Shown: in pieces, positions 1 to 7,427 of the stretch
How positions within the stretch are numbered: position 1 is the first letter of the stretch
How the letters are laid out: every line of letters starts with the position of its first letter
Source: UBA6165 sp044233745
GTDB taxonomy: Bacteria; Bacteroidota; Bacteroidia; Flavobacteriales_D; Crocinitomicaceae
Reading direction: 5' to 3'
Assembly: GCA_044233745.1 (NCBI GenBank)
Contig: JBIIJN010000035.1
Location: 1-25,410, forward strand
Length of the DNA: 25,410 nt
The notes under the pieces: generated by a model
The model's database searches: none
Seen by the model: only the letters and a program-made list of their open reading frames with translations
Told to the model about the DNA's origin: nothing
Program-made: the position numbers and the translations under genes

Positions 1-760
1 CATCAATGCTTTTGCTTAAAACACGCCCAGTTTTAGGTTGGTTATTTGGAACAAACAAGAAAAGCGTGTCTGATTTGCGAAGCGTATCGAGCGATAATAA
101 TTCATTTCGAAATGCTATTGGAGCATCGTTCGTTAATTTGGCAGAACCCTCTAAATCGTAAGCAAAAACCACAAAATCTTGTTGACCCAAATATTGAAAA
201 TTGGCCTCACCTAACTTGTTGGTTTGTGCTAAATAACGGGGCTTTTGGGTGTAGGGGTCGAGTGTATCAGAAGGAGTATATAACCCGACAATGGCATTGG
301 ACACGGGGCTCAAATTTTCTGCATCAATCAACAACACTTTATGGCTGAGTGAGTCAATAAACTGTCCCGTTGAAAAAACGTAAGTAAATGTAGTGTCATT
401 GGCTTCATTCAAATCTGATATCGCCTGGTTGAAAACAAATGAATAGGTGGTGTTTTCGAGTAATTCGGTTGCATTTAGAGTGATCATAAGATCCTTACCT
501 TTGACTTCATACTTGGGTTTGGTGGGCAGTTCGGGCACAACACTGATGTTTTTTGTTGGATTGTTGATTTTCACATACTCATCAAAAGGAATTCGAATGG
601 TTCCTGGACGAACATTGGTTGAACCTTGAGCCGGACTGGCCTTGGACAAGTTCGGCACGGGGGCTTGTTCATCCTTAGTCCCGCCCTCTAATGGTCGGAC
701 TTGTGCACACCCCCACAGAAGAAGGCCAAAAAGGAAAAAAGGAAAAAATCTTACGCCCAT
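1..760 (-). CDS. Ig-like domain lipoprotein, partial (3' end beyond the window)
   Basis: The reading frame starts at an ATG (758-760) and stays open to base 1, giving 253 residues of a longer protein. The N-terminus is a lipoprotein signal: a hydrophobic stretch (about residues 4-16) followed by Trp-Gly-Cys, with Cys18 as the likely lipidated residue. The Trp just before Gly is unusual for a lipobox. Residues about 25-130 read as a bacterial Ig-like (Big_5-type) domain, including a 'NVRPGTIRIPFDEYVKIN'-like strand pair and a 'LLENTTYSFVF' strand. A second beta-rich part follows. Lipoproteins starting this way are common and uncharacterised in Bacteroidota. The gene overlaps the end of msrC by 10 bases, so the two are probably translationally coupled. 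I infer a cell-surface or periplasmic location; no substrate can be read from the sequence. Confidence 0.8.
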   Translation of the reverse strand, partial: MGVRFFPFFLFGLLLWGCAQVRPLEGGTKDEQAPVPNLSKASPAQGSTNVRPGTIRIPFDEYVKINNPTKNISVVPELPTKPKYEVKGKDLMITLNATELLENTTYSFVFNQAISDLNEANDTTFTYVFSTGQFIDSLSHKVLLIDAENLSPVSNAIVGLYTPSDTLDPYTQKPRYLAQTNKLGEANFQYLGQQDFVVFAYDLEGSAKLTNDAPIAFRNELLSLDTLRKSDTLFLFVPNNQPKTGRVLSKSID

Positions 761-1236
761 TTTGTTTCAATCAGGCGACAAATTTTACTCAATTCACGCA
801 CATCAATAGCATCAAAATCATCCAGTTTTTCGCTGTCAATATCTAAAACAGCAACTACCTCGGCATTTTTAAAAAGTGGAATCACAATCTCAGAACGCGT
901 GTATGAACTACAAGAAATATATCCATCAAAAGCCTCAACATTGGGCACTACTTGAACAGCTCCAGAAGCCCATGATGTTCCACACACACCTTTTCCTTTA
1001 CCAATGCGGGTGCATGCCACTGGCCCCTGAAAAGGACCGAGAACAAGTTCGTCGTTTTTCACCAAATAGAAGCCTGTCCACAACCAGCCAAAGACCTCGG
1101 TTAAGGCCGCTGAAACATTGGATAGATTTGCGATTAAGTCAGACTCGGGGGCAATCAAGGATTCCAATTGCGGATACAATGAATTGTATTTTTCTTCTTT
1201 AGAGTCGTTTTCAAAAACGGAGATTATATCGGCCAT
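751..1236 (-). CDS. msrC: Free methionine-(R)-sulfoxide reductase (GAF-domain fRMsr)
   Basis: This 161-residue, single-GAF-domain protein matches the family length. It reduces free methionine-R-sulfoxide to methionine in the cytosol, using thioredoxin, as part of oxidative-damage repair. The three cysteines of the family are present as C75, C85 and C109, in the contexts 'ACTRIGKGKGVCGTSW' and 'GYISCSSYTRSEIV'. Their spacing (10 then 24 residues) equals that of Cys84, Cys94 and Cys118 in E. coli YebR/MsrC. The end 'VVAVLDIDSEKLDDFD' is the usual GAF terminus. The ATG at 1234-1236 has no Shine-Dalgarno, which is normal in this phylum. The 3' end overlaps the lipoprotein gene by 10 bases. The product is well identified. 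Which Cys is catalytic and which resolve is taken from the family. Confidence 0.93.
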   Translation of the reverse strand: MADIISVFENDSKEEKYNSLYPQLESLIAPESDLIANLSNVSAALTEVFGWLWTGFYLVKNDELVLGPFQGPVACTRIGKGKGVCGTSWASGAVQVVPNVEAFDGYISCSSYTRSEIVIPLFKNAEVVAVLDIDSEKLDDFDAIDVRELSKICRLIETKWA

Positions 1237-1256
1237 AGATCAAAGAAATTAGGGTT

Positions 1257-1264
1257 CAAAATTA
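1257..1264 (-). promoter_or_regulatory. Possible -7 promoter element of msrC
   Basis: On the minus strand this reads TAATTTTG, a full match to the Bacteroidota -7 consensus TANNTTTG. It lies about 20 bases upstream of the msrC ATG. No TTG sits at the expected -33 distance, so this is only half a promoter by sequence. Confidence 0.3.
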
Positions 1265-1286
1265 GTGAATTTGAAAAGCATAAAAG

Positions 1287-1865
1287 CTAAAACTTAAACC
1301 CGATGATTGCTTGAGGCAAAACAAACAGCTTTCCAACAGCTTCTGGACGTACAGGAGTATTCGTGTCTTGCCCGGCATAAAAAACAAATCTAAGTTGGGG
1401 ATTCAAATACAATTGCCTATTATACAAATAGAACTCATAGCCCAAATTAGGCGTAATAAGCCATGTGCTCAAACGCACTGGGCCCAGAAATGGCTGCTGA
1501 GACACATCAAAATATTGCCAACCCGCCATCAAACCTATATAAGGGTTGCTCTCATAAGCACAAAACAATTTGATTTTATAACGCAACGAAGCGGAGATTT
1601 GAAAACCCAGACGCACAGAGGCAAGATCTTTGTCTACGGAAGTGAAAATTCGATCATATGTCCATTTCGGCACATCGAGCGTTGCTGAATAAGCACCAAC
1701 GCTCCACAACCCTTTCTTGTCTAATGTATAAAGCAGCGACCCTGATACGCCGCGTTGAAAAAAACTATTAGGCTCCAATTCAACACGAATACGCCGTACG
1801 GGATCATCTTGAGTAAGCCCTGTCAGGGAACTGGTCAATAAATATAAAAAAAATAAGTTTTTCAT
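1287..1865 (-). CDS. Exported outer-membrane beta-barrel protein, unknown role
   Basis: I place the start at the ATG 1863-1865, giving 192 residues, because a typical signal peptide begins there (MKNLFFLYLLTSSLTGLTQ, cleavage near residue 19) and a consensus promoter lies just upstream. The only longer option starts at a TTG that is itself part of the promoter. The mature part is a run of alternating amphipathic strands rich in Tyr, Phe and Gly, ending in 'LPQAIIGFKF'. A C-terminal Phe is typical of outer-membrane barrels. About eight strands are plausible. No enzyme motif is visible. It is followed on the same strand by msrC and diverges from the kinase-like gene across 92 bases. The barrel assignment comes from sequence pattern; any specific function is unknown. 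Confidence 0.75.
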   Translation of the reverse strand: MKNLFFLYLLTSSLTGLTQDDPVRRIRVELEPNSFFQRGVSGSLLYTLDKKGLWSVGAYSATLDVPKWTYDRIFTSVDKDLASVRLGFQISASLRYKIKLFCAYESNPYIGLMAGWQYFDVSQQPFLGPVRLSTWLITPNLGYEFYLYNRQLYLNPQLRFVFYAGQDTNTPVRPEAVGKLFVLPQAIIGFKF

Positions 1866-1880
1866 CGTTCTAATTTTTGT

Positions 1881-1911
1881 CAAAGTTAAAGAAAATGCAT
1901 GAAAAAACAAA
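1881..1911 (-). promoter_or_regulatory. Bacteroidota-type promoter for the beta-barrel gene at 1287-1865
   Basis: The minus strand reads TTTG (1908-1911), 19 bases, then TAACTTTG (1881-1888). This matches the phylum's -33 TTTG and -7 TANNTTTG with ideal spacing. Transcription would start near 1875, leaving a leader of about 10 bases before the ATG at 1865. Confidence 0.75.
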
Positions 1912-1957
1912 TGGCCTATGTCTGTATTCTTGATTCATGTATTTTTACCCACGAATA

Positions 1958-3592
1958 ATGAAAAAAAGGGGAATCATACTGCTTGTTCTTGCATTTACAA
2001 ATGTTGCGTTTGCTCAACTCAACAGAGGTGTATTGGTTTTTGACAATACGCCAAAGTCTGTTTTGACCTTAATTGAAAATCAAGAAATAAATTTAACCCA
2101 AACACGAGCCGTTGTTGACTTCATTACCAACAATACCATCACGACATATAAAAAACAAAAACTTTCGAAACGCAACAAGGCGCTCGTTCGTCACGTCAAA
2201 ATACTGAATGAACAACTGGAATACCGCTATTTTAGTGGTGAAAAAACAAGCCTTGAAGACTTGGAAATCCTTTTTGAATTTTTGCTCATCCAACAATCTA
2301 TAATCACCGATGCACAAAGCCCTTCGGGTAGAAGTCCAAATTTATGGAAAAAGGCACACATGTTTATAACCTCAAAAAAGAGGCTATCCGTGCCTATTCC
2401 TAAAGCCTACAAGGCAAGTGACCACAAAGTTGTTGACAGTCCGTATTGGAACTATGTGGATAACCGCGAAAAAATGCTTGCCCGCTTCGATGATTTGGCA
2501 AAAATCAAAAAAATCAAGCCCAAAAAAGAACTGGTTGTTTTATTCAAAGAGCTGAGCTATAGTGGTTCGGCGCCTAAAATCAGAACGCTAGATACCGATT
2601 ACGACAATGAATGGTCATTGAAATGGGGCGATGAAGTACATAGCGATGTTGTTGGGTCTCGAATTTTTTCCGCACTTGGATACGACACCGACCACCCATA
2701 TTTTTATGGGCAAGACCAACTTATCCTGGTTTTTGAATCCAGCCGAACTATACTAAACACCAAAATGCTGACAGACAGTTTGAAGCACATCTATAATTTT
2801 GATTTAGGGCCGTTTATTTCCAAAACAGGCACTATTGATTCGTTGATGATTCAGAAAAACAAGGCGCTCAAACCTTATATGAATCACACGTATGTAACTT
2901 TTGTGAAATGCGCTGTGGAAGCCCGACCTGACCGTGTGAAACGCTTGGGTTCTTTTTGCCCAAATCAATTCAATAATCCAAAAAGAAAAGAATTGCGCGG
3001 AGCTTTGTTGGCTCTTATTTGGATAGGCAATTGGGACACCCGCGAAGAAAACACCTTGCTCACAACTGTGCATCAAGGCAATTATAAGTATCAAATTTCA
3101 GCTGTATTCTCAGACTTAGGCACATCAATGGGCGTTCGCGTAAATACAATACGTAGTGATTTCAAAACAGGTTTGGTCAATGCATTTGAGTGGGAGGCGG
3201 CGCATAAAAAAGGAAACAAAATCAGTTTCAATCACGCTTTGAATTCGCTTCTAAAGCCCTATCAACAAGCCACTTACGATGATTTATATTGGATGGCAGA
3301 AAAAATCTCCTTGTTTGATGAACAGATGCTACGCGATATCGTCAAGCATGCAGGATGGCCCTACCCTATTGCAGAGTTGTATTTTCATAAATTGGCGTCG
3401 CGCAGGGCTTCAATTTTGAAAGCCTTCTCTATTAACGACCCCAATCCCATTCCGTTTGATAAAAACTTAAACATCACTGAAAATGGTGTTGACATTGTAA
3501 AAAACGGCGTTTTAGTGGTCGACTACGAGCGCCAGAAAAATCCGGAAAGCTTTTTTCATAAACAAGGAAGGATGAGAAACTATGGCAACTAA
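1958..3592 (+). CDS. Exported protein with kinase-like catalytic motifs (uncharacterised)
   Basis: The ATG at 1958 opens a clear signal peptide (MKKRGIILLVLAFTNVAFAQ, cleavage before about residue 20), so I prefer it to the ATG seven codons upstream. The product is 544 residues. Residues about 200-400 resemble an atypical kinase core. 'LKWGDEVHSDVVGSRIFSAL' (221-240) looks like a strand with Lys222 followed by a helix. 'IGNWDTREENTLL' (356-368) contains Asp360-x4-Asn365, the spacing of the catalytic-loop Asp and Asn in protein kinases. 'VFSDLGTSMG' (383-392) contains Asp386-Leu-Gly, like DFG. I do not see a clear Gly-rich loop. The 3' end overlaps the CYTH-like gene by 11 bases, so the two are probably made together. 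Membership of the kinase superfamily is inference from motif order and spacing. Export to the periplasm follows from the signal peptide. The substrate is unknown. Confidence 0.7.
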   Translation: MKKRGIILLVLAFTNVAFAQLNRGVLVFDNTPKSVLTLIENQEINLTQTRAVVDFITNNTITTYKKQKLSKRNKALVRHVKILNEQLEYRYFSGEKTSLEDLEILFEFLLIQQSIITDAQSPSGRSPNLWKKAHMFITSKKRLSVPIPKAYKASDHKVVDSPYWNYVDNREKMLARFDDLAKIKKIKPKKELVVLFKELSYSGSAPKIRTLDTDYDNEWSLKWGDEVHSDVVGSRIFSALGYDTDHPYFYGQDQLILVFESSRTILNTKMLTDSLKHIYNFDLGPFISKTGTIDSLMIQKNKALKPYMNHTYVTFVKCAVEARPDRVKRLGSFCPNQFNNPKRKELRGALLALIWIGNWDTREENTLLTTVHQGNYKYQISAVFSDLGTSMGVRVNTIRSDFKTGLVNAFEWEAAHKKGNKISFNHALNSLLKPYQQATYDDLYWMAEKISLFDEQMLRDIVKHAGWPYPIAELYFHKLASRRASILKAFSINDPNPIPFDKNLNITENGVDIVKNGVLVVDYERQKNPESFFHKQGRMRNYGN

Positions 3593-4526
3593 AATAACTG
3601 CACCGATCATCTATTTCATTTTGCTTCTGTCACATTTCGTGTATGGGCAAACAGAAAGTCAACGGAAATTTGTGTTCGCCAACTACGATTCAATTGCCTT
3701 ACTGATTCAAAAAAATGGAACACTTGCCGAATTTGGTTTTCAGCAACACGCGACCTATTACTACTTCGACATCTACTTTGAAACGCCGGATAAATTGCTG
3801 CAAAAACACCAAGTTTCCTTGCGCATGCGGATTCAATTTCGTCCTGGAACAAAAGATTCATTGAACTATACATTCCAACTCAAAACAGAAATGTTGTATC
3901 CCGGAGCGCCTCGCTTGGAAATGGAAGAGAGCGATCTTGATTTTTACAAGTTGATTCACCACGGAGAAGAAGTCGTATTGCAACAAGTGCTTCAAAATTT
4001 TCAAGAAGAAGCCAAAAAGACAAGTCCTGATTTCACCAAATACCATGAAGTTTTTTCTAGGTGGTTCAAACAAAAAGCCGGTGCGCCTATAGCTCCTTTT
4101 CAGGGCTTGCGTTTTCTTTTTCCAACAGTTTTCACAGAGCACGTCATTGGCACATTAAAGCCTATCTGTTATGGTTCAACCAAGCGAACACGAGCACACA
4201 TTTATCTGAATGAATCGTTGAGCAGGTATGCAGGCATTCGCAACAAAGAACGCGCTTTGAATGAAATTCCCGATTTTTTCTTGAACCGGCGCTCTTTGAT
4301 TTGGTTGATGGAACTCTCATTCGACCAAGCCGAGTTTCATTCGATTGAGCCAAACGGCAAAACTTGTGGCTTTTCTGAATTGGAAGTGGAAAGTAAATTC
4401 GACGAAACATCGCTCAAACAAGGCAACATCTTGGGCTTTTTTGCTGAAACGCTGTTGCAACACTTCAAAGCAGATGAAGAGATTCGCTCCAAATTTAAGC
4501 AGGTGATGGATTGCTTGGGGGGATAA
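3582..4526 (+). CDS. Exported CYTH / triphosphate-tunnel-metalloenzyme-like protein
   Basis: This 314-residue protein has an N-terminal signal-like segment (hydrophobic residues 8-20, cleavage near VYG-Q at 22-23). The mature part carries CYTH hallmarks in order: 'YYYFDIYFETPDKLL' (59-73), 'LRMRI' (80-84), 'FQLKTE' (98-103), 'RLEMEES' (111-117), 'ELSFDQAEFH' (244-253) and 'FSELEVESK' (264-272). CYTH proteins bind triphosphates or polyphosphate through the charged residues lining a beta tunnel; the family includes adenylate cyclases, triphosphatases and VTC polyphosphate polymerases. The usual N-terminal ExExK is absent: this region reads 'RKFVFANY'. The ATG at 3582 follows a purine-rich AGGAAGG and overlaps the upstream gene by 11 bases. 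The fold is fairly secure. Activity is not, because ExExK is missing and known CYTH enzymes are mostly cytosolic. Confidence 0.75.
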   Translation: MATKITAPIIYFILLLSHFVYGQTESQRKFVFANYDSIALLIQKNGTLAEFGFQQHATYYYFDIYFETPDKLLQKHQVSLRMRIQFRPGTKDSLNYTFQLKTEMLYPGAPRLEMEESDLDFYKLIHHGEEVVLQQVLQNFQEEAKKTSPDFTKYHEVFSRWFKQKAGAPIAPFQGLRFLFPTVFTEHVIGTLKPICYGSTKRTRAHIYLNESLSRYAGIRNKERALNEIPDFFLNRRSLIWLMELSFDQAEFHSIEPNGKTCGFSELEVESKFDETSLKQGNILGFFAETLLQHFKADEEIRSKFKQVMDCLGG

Positions 4527-4727
4527 TCAAACTAAAAGATATTGCTTCCGAGCGCCGATAAGTTTGTCAAACCACTTCGCTGGGCGTTTGTTTCATTTTT
4601 TGGAAAAGAGAAGTTATTTTGTGGCTCTATTGGCTTCTTTGCGGAACCTTAACAAAGTATGAAACGCGAACCGCCAGAAGCCAAAGGCTAATAAACTCCC
4701 GATAACTATCGGTATCGGGAGCCAAAC
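4527..4727. other. Intergenic region between convergent genes, with two inverted repeats
   Basis: I see no gene in these 201 bases. They contain a distant inverted repeat, TTGGCTTCT (4630-4638) and AGAAGCCAA (4676-4684), and the compact hairpin at 4696-4721 described separately. The pair could form nested structures or be remnants of a small non-coding repeat element. Confidence 0.5.
4696..4721 (-). terminator. Palindromic hairpin after the hemL-cluster membrane gene, possible terminator
   Basis: CTCCCGATA (4696-4704) and TATCGGGAG (4713-4721) form a perfect 9-bp stem around an 8-base loop. The loop holds a second TATCGG (4707-4712), so an alternative 6-bp stem is possible. It begins 7 bases after the stop of the minus-strand gene and is followed on that strand by TTTATTAG, a weak T-tract. 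It could be a terminator for that gene, or a copy of a dispersed palindromic repeat. Confidence 0.45.
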
Positions 4728-5219
4728 TCACCTCCTCCACTCAAAAAAACTAATTATCGACATACTTGCCAAGACCAAACCCGCCCACAGAAACATGTAC
4801 CACGGCAGGTCCAGAATTCCATGGAAGCTGGTAAAAAAGCCCCAAATAAACATCGCTGCTGTTTTGGTCAAAACACTGATCCACATCACCTGATGCAGGG
4901 TCGATTCATAAGGCGTGCAGCGCTCAGTATGAAAATGCAACTCATCGACAAACTCCTGCACAAAACGCGTCAAAAACGCCGCAATAAAAAGGGGCAACAT
5001 AAGCAATGGCAACCAATACATCCCAACCAATGAAGCTTCCATGGCCATTGAAGCCGCCAAAATGTTGCGATGCACTTGCAGTTCTTTGTCTGTTAAATCC
5101 TCACCTGCAATTTTGGCGTGGGTCATGGCGTCAAGCAGCCAAACAACTACAAATACAGTTGCTGAGCTGAGTATTATCAAACTCCAACTAAAAGGCGATA
5201 TGCTGTTGATGGACTCCAT
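4728..5219 (-). CDS. Small integral membrane protein, unknown
   Basis: The protein has 163 residues with about four predicted membrane segments, near residues 10-30, 64-85, 108-130 and 138-158. The loop between the first two is polar ('THAKIAGEDLTDKELQVHRN'). I do not recognise the family. Its ATG (5217-5219) follows the stop codon of the UbiA-like gene with no gap (TAA-ATG), so the two are almost certainly translationally coupled and may act together in the membrane. Several His and acidic residues around 92-100 ('DELHFHTERC') could bind a metal, but this is speculation. Confidence 0.7.
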   Translation of the reverse strand: MESINSISPFSWSLIILSSATVFVVVWLLDAMTHAKIAGEDLTDKELQVHRNILAASMAMEASLVGMYWLPLLMLPLFIAAFLTRFVQEFVDELHFHTERCTPYESTLHQVMWISVLTKTAAMFIWGFFTSFHGILDLPWYMFLWAGLVLASMSIISFFEWRR

Positions 5220-6020
5220 TTAACCAAAGAAAAATATTGTTGCGAAGATAATTAAGCAGGTATATAAATTGGCCCACTGCGTCCAAATAACATTATCGGG
5301 ATAGCGTTGAATCAAAAAGAGAATCAAGCCACGCCAAAGTACCGTCGGGAAAAAAACTGGAAAAAGCCATTCCAAATTCAAAAAAGCAAAAGACAAAGCC
5401 GCCCAATTGAACACGTGCAAGAGGAAAATTGTTTTGTTGGCACCAATCATTATGGGCAAGCTCAATGAATTCCGTGTCAAATCAACCTCGGCATCGGGCA
5501 CGTCACGAACTATGCTTCCAATAAAAACTTGAACCGAGATAAACCCATAAATGCCCCACATCGATGCATAAGGAATTTGTCCATAACCAACAAGAAAAAG
5601 CGCTGCCCATACCAAACCAATAAGTATGTTTTTGATTGGGAATTTCCTTTTGGGAAACCACGACAAAGCCCCCCATTGAAACTTCACGGCATAAGCAATA
5701 CCCAAAATGCCTGCCAACGCCAAAGCCACAAATTGAAATTCATTGAGATAAAACCAACTGAGCGGAATACCGATTAGAAAAAATTGTGCTACCAAAAGCA
5801 TATTCGACCAATCGCTGAAAAAAGTGACAACAGGCGTCCATGATGATGAATATCCACAAGAAAAATCGTTGTATCGATACACAATCAAAATGCCAGAAAT
5901 CGTTGCCCAAATCAATAAAAACCATTCGACCAACGAAACAGTTTCTTGCCGCATCAGCAATCCACTCAGCAACAAAGCCAAGGCGGGAATAACAAACAAG
6001 AAAAATCTTTTTATCAGCAT
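5220..6020 (-). CDS. UbiA-family prenyltransferase-like membrane protein, first motif degenerate
   Basis: The protein has 266 residues, is strongly hydrophobic and has about seven to nine membrane helices. UbiA enzymes transfer prenyl groups onto aromatic rings or haem using two Asp-rich motifs. The second motif is intact: 'VRDVPDAEVDLTRNSLSLP' with Asp173, Asp176 and Asp180. In the first, only 'YNDFSCGYSSS' (Asn51-Asp52) remains of the usual N-D-x2-D-x3-D. The middle segment 'AYAVKFQWGALSWFPKRKFP' also fits the family. It lies 36 bases after hemL and abuts the next gene (TAA-ATG). A TACTTTTG (6040-6047, minus strand) could be its own -7 element, but no -33 TTG is present. The haem context suggests a cofactor substrate. 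The missing Asp residues argue for altered or lost catalysis. Confidence 0.75.
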   Translation of the reverse strand: MLIKRFFLFVIPALALLLSGLLMRQETVSLVEWFLLIWATISGILIVYRYNDFSCGYSSSWTPVVTFFSDWSNMLLVAQFFLIGIPLSWFYLNEFQFVALALAGILGIAYAVKFQWGALSWFPKRKFPIKNILIGLVWAALFLVGYGQIPYASMWGIYGFISVQVFIGSIVRDVPDAEVDLTRNSLSLPIMIGANKTIFLLHVFNWAALSFAFLNLEWLFPVFFPTVLWRGLILFLIQRYPDNVIWTQWANLYTCLIIFATIFFFG

Positions 6021-6056
6021 TATTGTACCAGAACGAGAACAAAAGTAAGAGAATCT

Positions 6057-7397
6057 TTACATCATTACCTCATCCAGAGCATCACAAAACGCTAGAGCCG
6101 CTTGATTTAAAAGTTCAGGAGTATGTGCACTTGACACAAAACCAACTTCATAACCGCTTGGCCCAAGGTAAACACCACGCTCCAATAAAGCTTTATGCAG
6201 CAACTTGAATGGCGTCATGTCTGGGTCAATTTCCTCTGCTTTACGCACGGCCGTGGCGTCTGAGAAGGCAATCCAAAAGATTGAACCAATGGTATGTATA
6301 TTGAATTTATAGCCTTTTTGACGGGTATGTGCCAAAATCTGCTCAACGAAAGTCAAGGTTCGGCGCTCTTGGTCTTCATAGAAACCTGGTTGTGCACACA
6401 ATTTAACCGAGGCCAATCCGCTGCTCATCGCCAAAGGGTTTCCAGACAAGGTGCCGGCTTGATAAACGCCACCTTCGGGAGAAACGCAGGCCATGATTTC
6501 TGCTCTACCACCATAAGCACCAACAGGCAAACCTCCGCCTATAATCTTGCCGTATGTAACCAAATCGGGCGTGATGCCATATACCCCAGCAGCACCCGAA
6601 AAACCCACACGGAAGCCAGAAATCACTTCGTCGAAGATTAAAAGCGCTCCACTGTTCGTACATGTTTTACGAAGTGACTCTAAGTAGCCTGTTTCTTGAA
6701 GTAAAAGACCATTATTTGCTGGAATTGGTTCAATAATCACGCAAGCAATTTGGTCGCCATACTGTTGGAAACAATCTTCTAAAGCTTTTACATCATTCAA
6801 GGGCAAAACCAGAGTTTCAGCTGCCATTTTTTCTGTAACTCCTGCGCTCGACGTTTCACCAAAAGTCACCAATCCTGATCCCGCTTTCACCAACAATTGA
6901 TCACTGTGTCCGTGGAAACACCCTTCAAACTTGATGATATAAGGACGATTGGTATAACCGCGCGCAACACGAATGGCCGACATTACGGCTTCAGTACCAG
7001 AGCTCACGAAGCGCACCTTTTCCAAATGCGGGATGCGTTCAATAAGGAAAGAAGCCAACTCGTTCTCTTTGCGCGTAGGCGCACCAAAACTTGTGCCCAA
7101 AACCAATGCTTCCTCAATCGACTTCCTGATTTCTGGGTGGTTATGTCCATGAATCAGCGGACCCCAACTGCAACAAAAATCGATGAATTGATTATCGTCT
7201 TCATCCCAAATAAATGCACCGTCTCCTTTTTTGATAAAATGAGGCGAACCAAAAACAGATTTAAACGCCCGAACAGGAGAATTCACCCCGCCAGGAAATA
7301 AGGTTTTTGCCTTTGCGAACAAGGCTTCAGAATTCGTTTTATTCAATGTTTTCTTTTGCGTAGAAAACGAGTTTTTGAAAAAATTTAATAGTCCCAT
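6057..7397 (-). CDS. hemL: Glutamate-1-semialdehyde 2,1-aminomutase
   Basis: HemL is a cytosolic PLP enzyme that converts glutamate-1-semialdehyde to 5-aminolevulinate, the first dedicated tetrapyrrole precursor in the C5 pathway. The 446 residues include the PLP lysine Lys284 in 'TYGKIIGGGLPVGAYGG', the phosphate-binding 'SSGTEAVMSAIR' (132-143), 'FDEVISGFR' (255-263) and the N-terminal 'LFPGGVNSPVRAF' (33-45). These are diagnostic for HemL rather than other class III aminotransferases. The N-terminus has about 20 residues more than usual (family about 427). No internal Met offers an alternative start, so the ATG at 7397 stands. The gene lies 30 bases after the aldehyde dehydrogenase and 36 bases before the UbiA-like gene, all on the same strand. 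hemA is not in this window. Confidence 0.96.
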   Translation of the reverse strand: MGLLNFFKNSFSTQKKTLNKTNSEALFAKAKTLFPGGVNSPVRAFKSVFGSPHFIKKGDGAFIWDEDDNQFIDFCCSWGPLIHGHNHPEIRKSIEEALVLGTSFGAPTRKENELASFLIERIPHLEKVRFVSSGTEAVMSAIRVARGYTNRPYIIKFEGCFHGHSDQLLVKAGSGLVTFGETSSAGVTEKMAAETLVLPLNDVKALEDCFQQYGDQIACVIIEPIPANNGLLLQETGYLESLRKTCTNSGALLIFDEVISGFRVGFSGAAGVYGITPDLVTYGKIIGGGLPVGAYGGRAEIMACVSPEGGVYQAGTLSGNPLAMSSGLASVKLCAQPGFYEDQERRTLTFVEQILAHTRQKGYKFNIHTIGSIFWIAFSDATAVRKAEEIDPDMTPFKLLHKALLERGVYLGPSGYEVGFVSSAHTPELLNQAALAFCDALDEVMM

Positions 7398-7427
7398 ATT
7401 TGATAAACAATCGACTTAAAGTTGAGT

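Noticed and set aside
46..348. Plus-strand open frame opposite the lipoprotein gene
   Set aside because: The minus strand has a full open frame with lipobox and Ig-like pattern; the plus frame has no family features and is a shadow.
2455..2463. TGTGGATAA, a perfect DnaA-box sequence (reverse strand TTATCCACA)
   Set aside because: It is isolated and inside a coding region. No cluster of boxes or AT-rich unwinding element accompanies it, so it does not mark an origin.
5412..5421. ACACGTGCAA in the UbiA-like gene, considered as parS
   Set aside because: It shares only the central CACGTG with the consensus; the flanks do not match.
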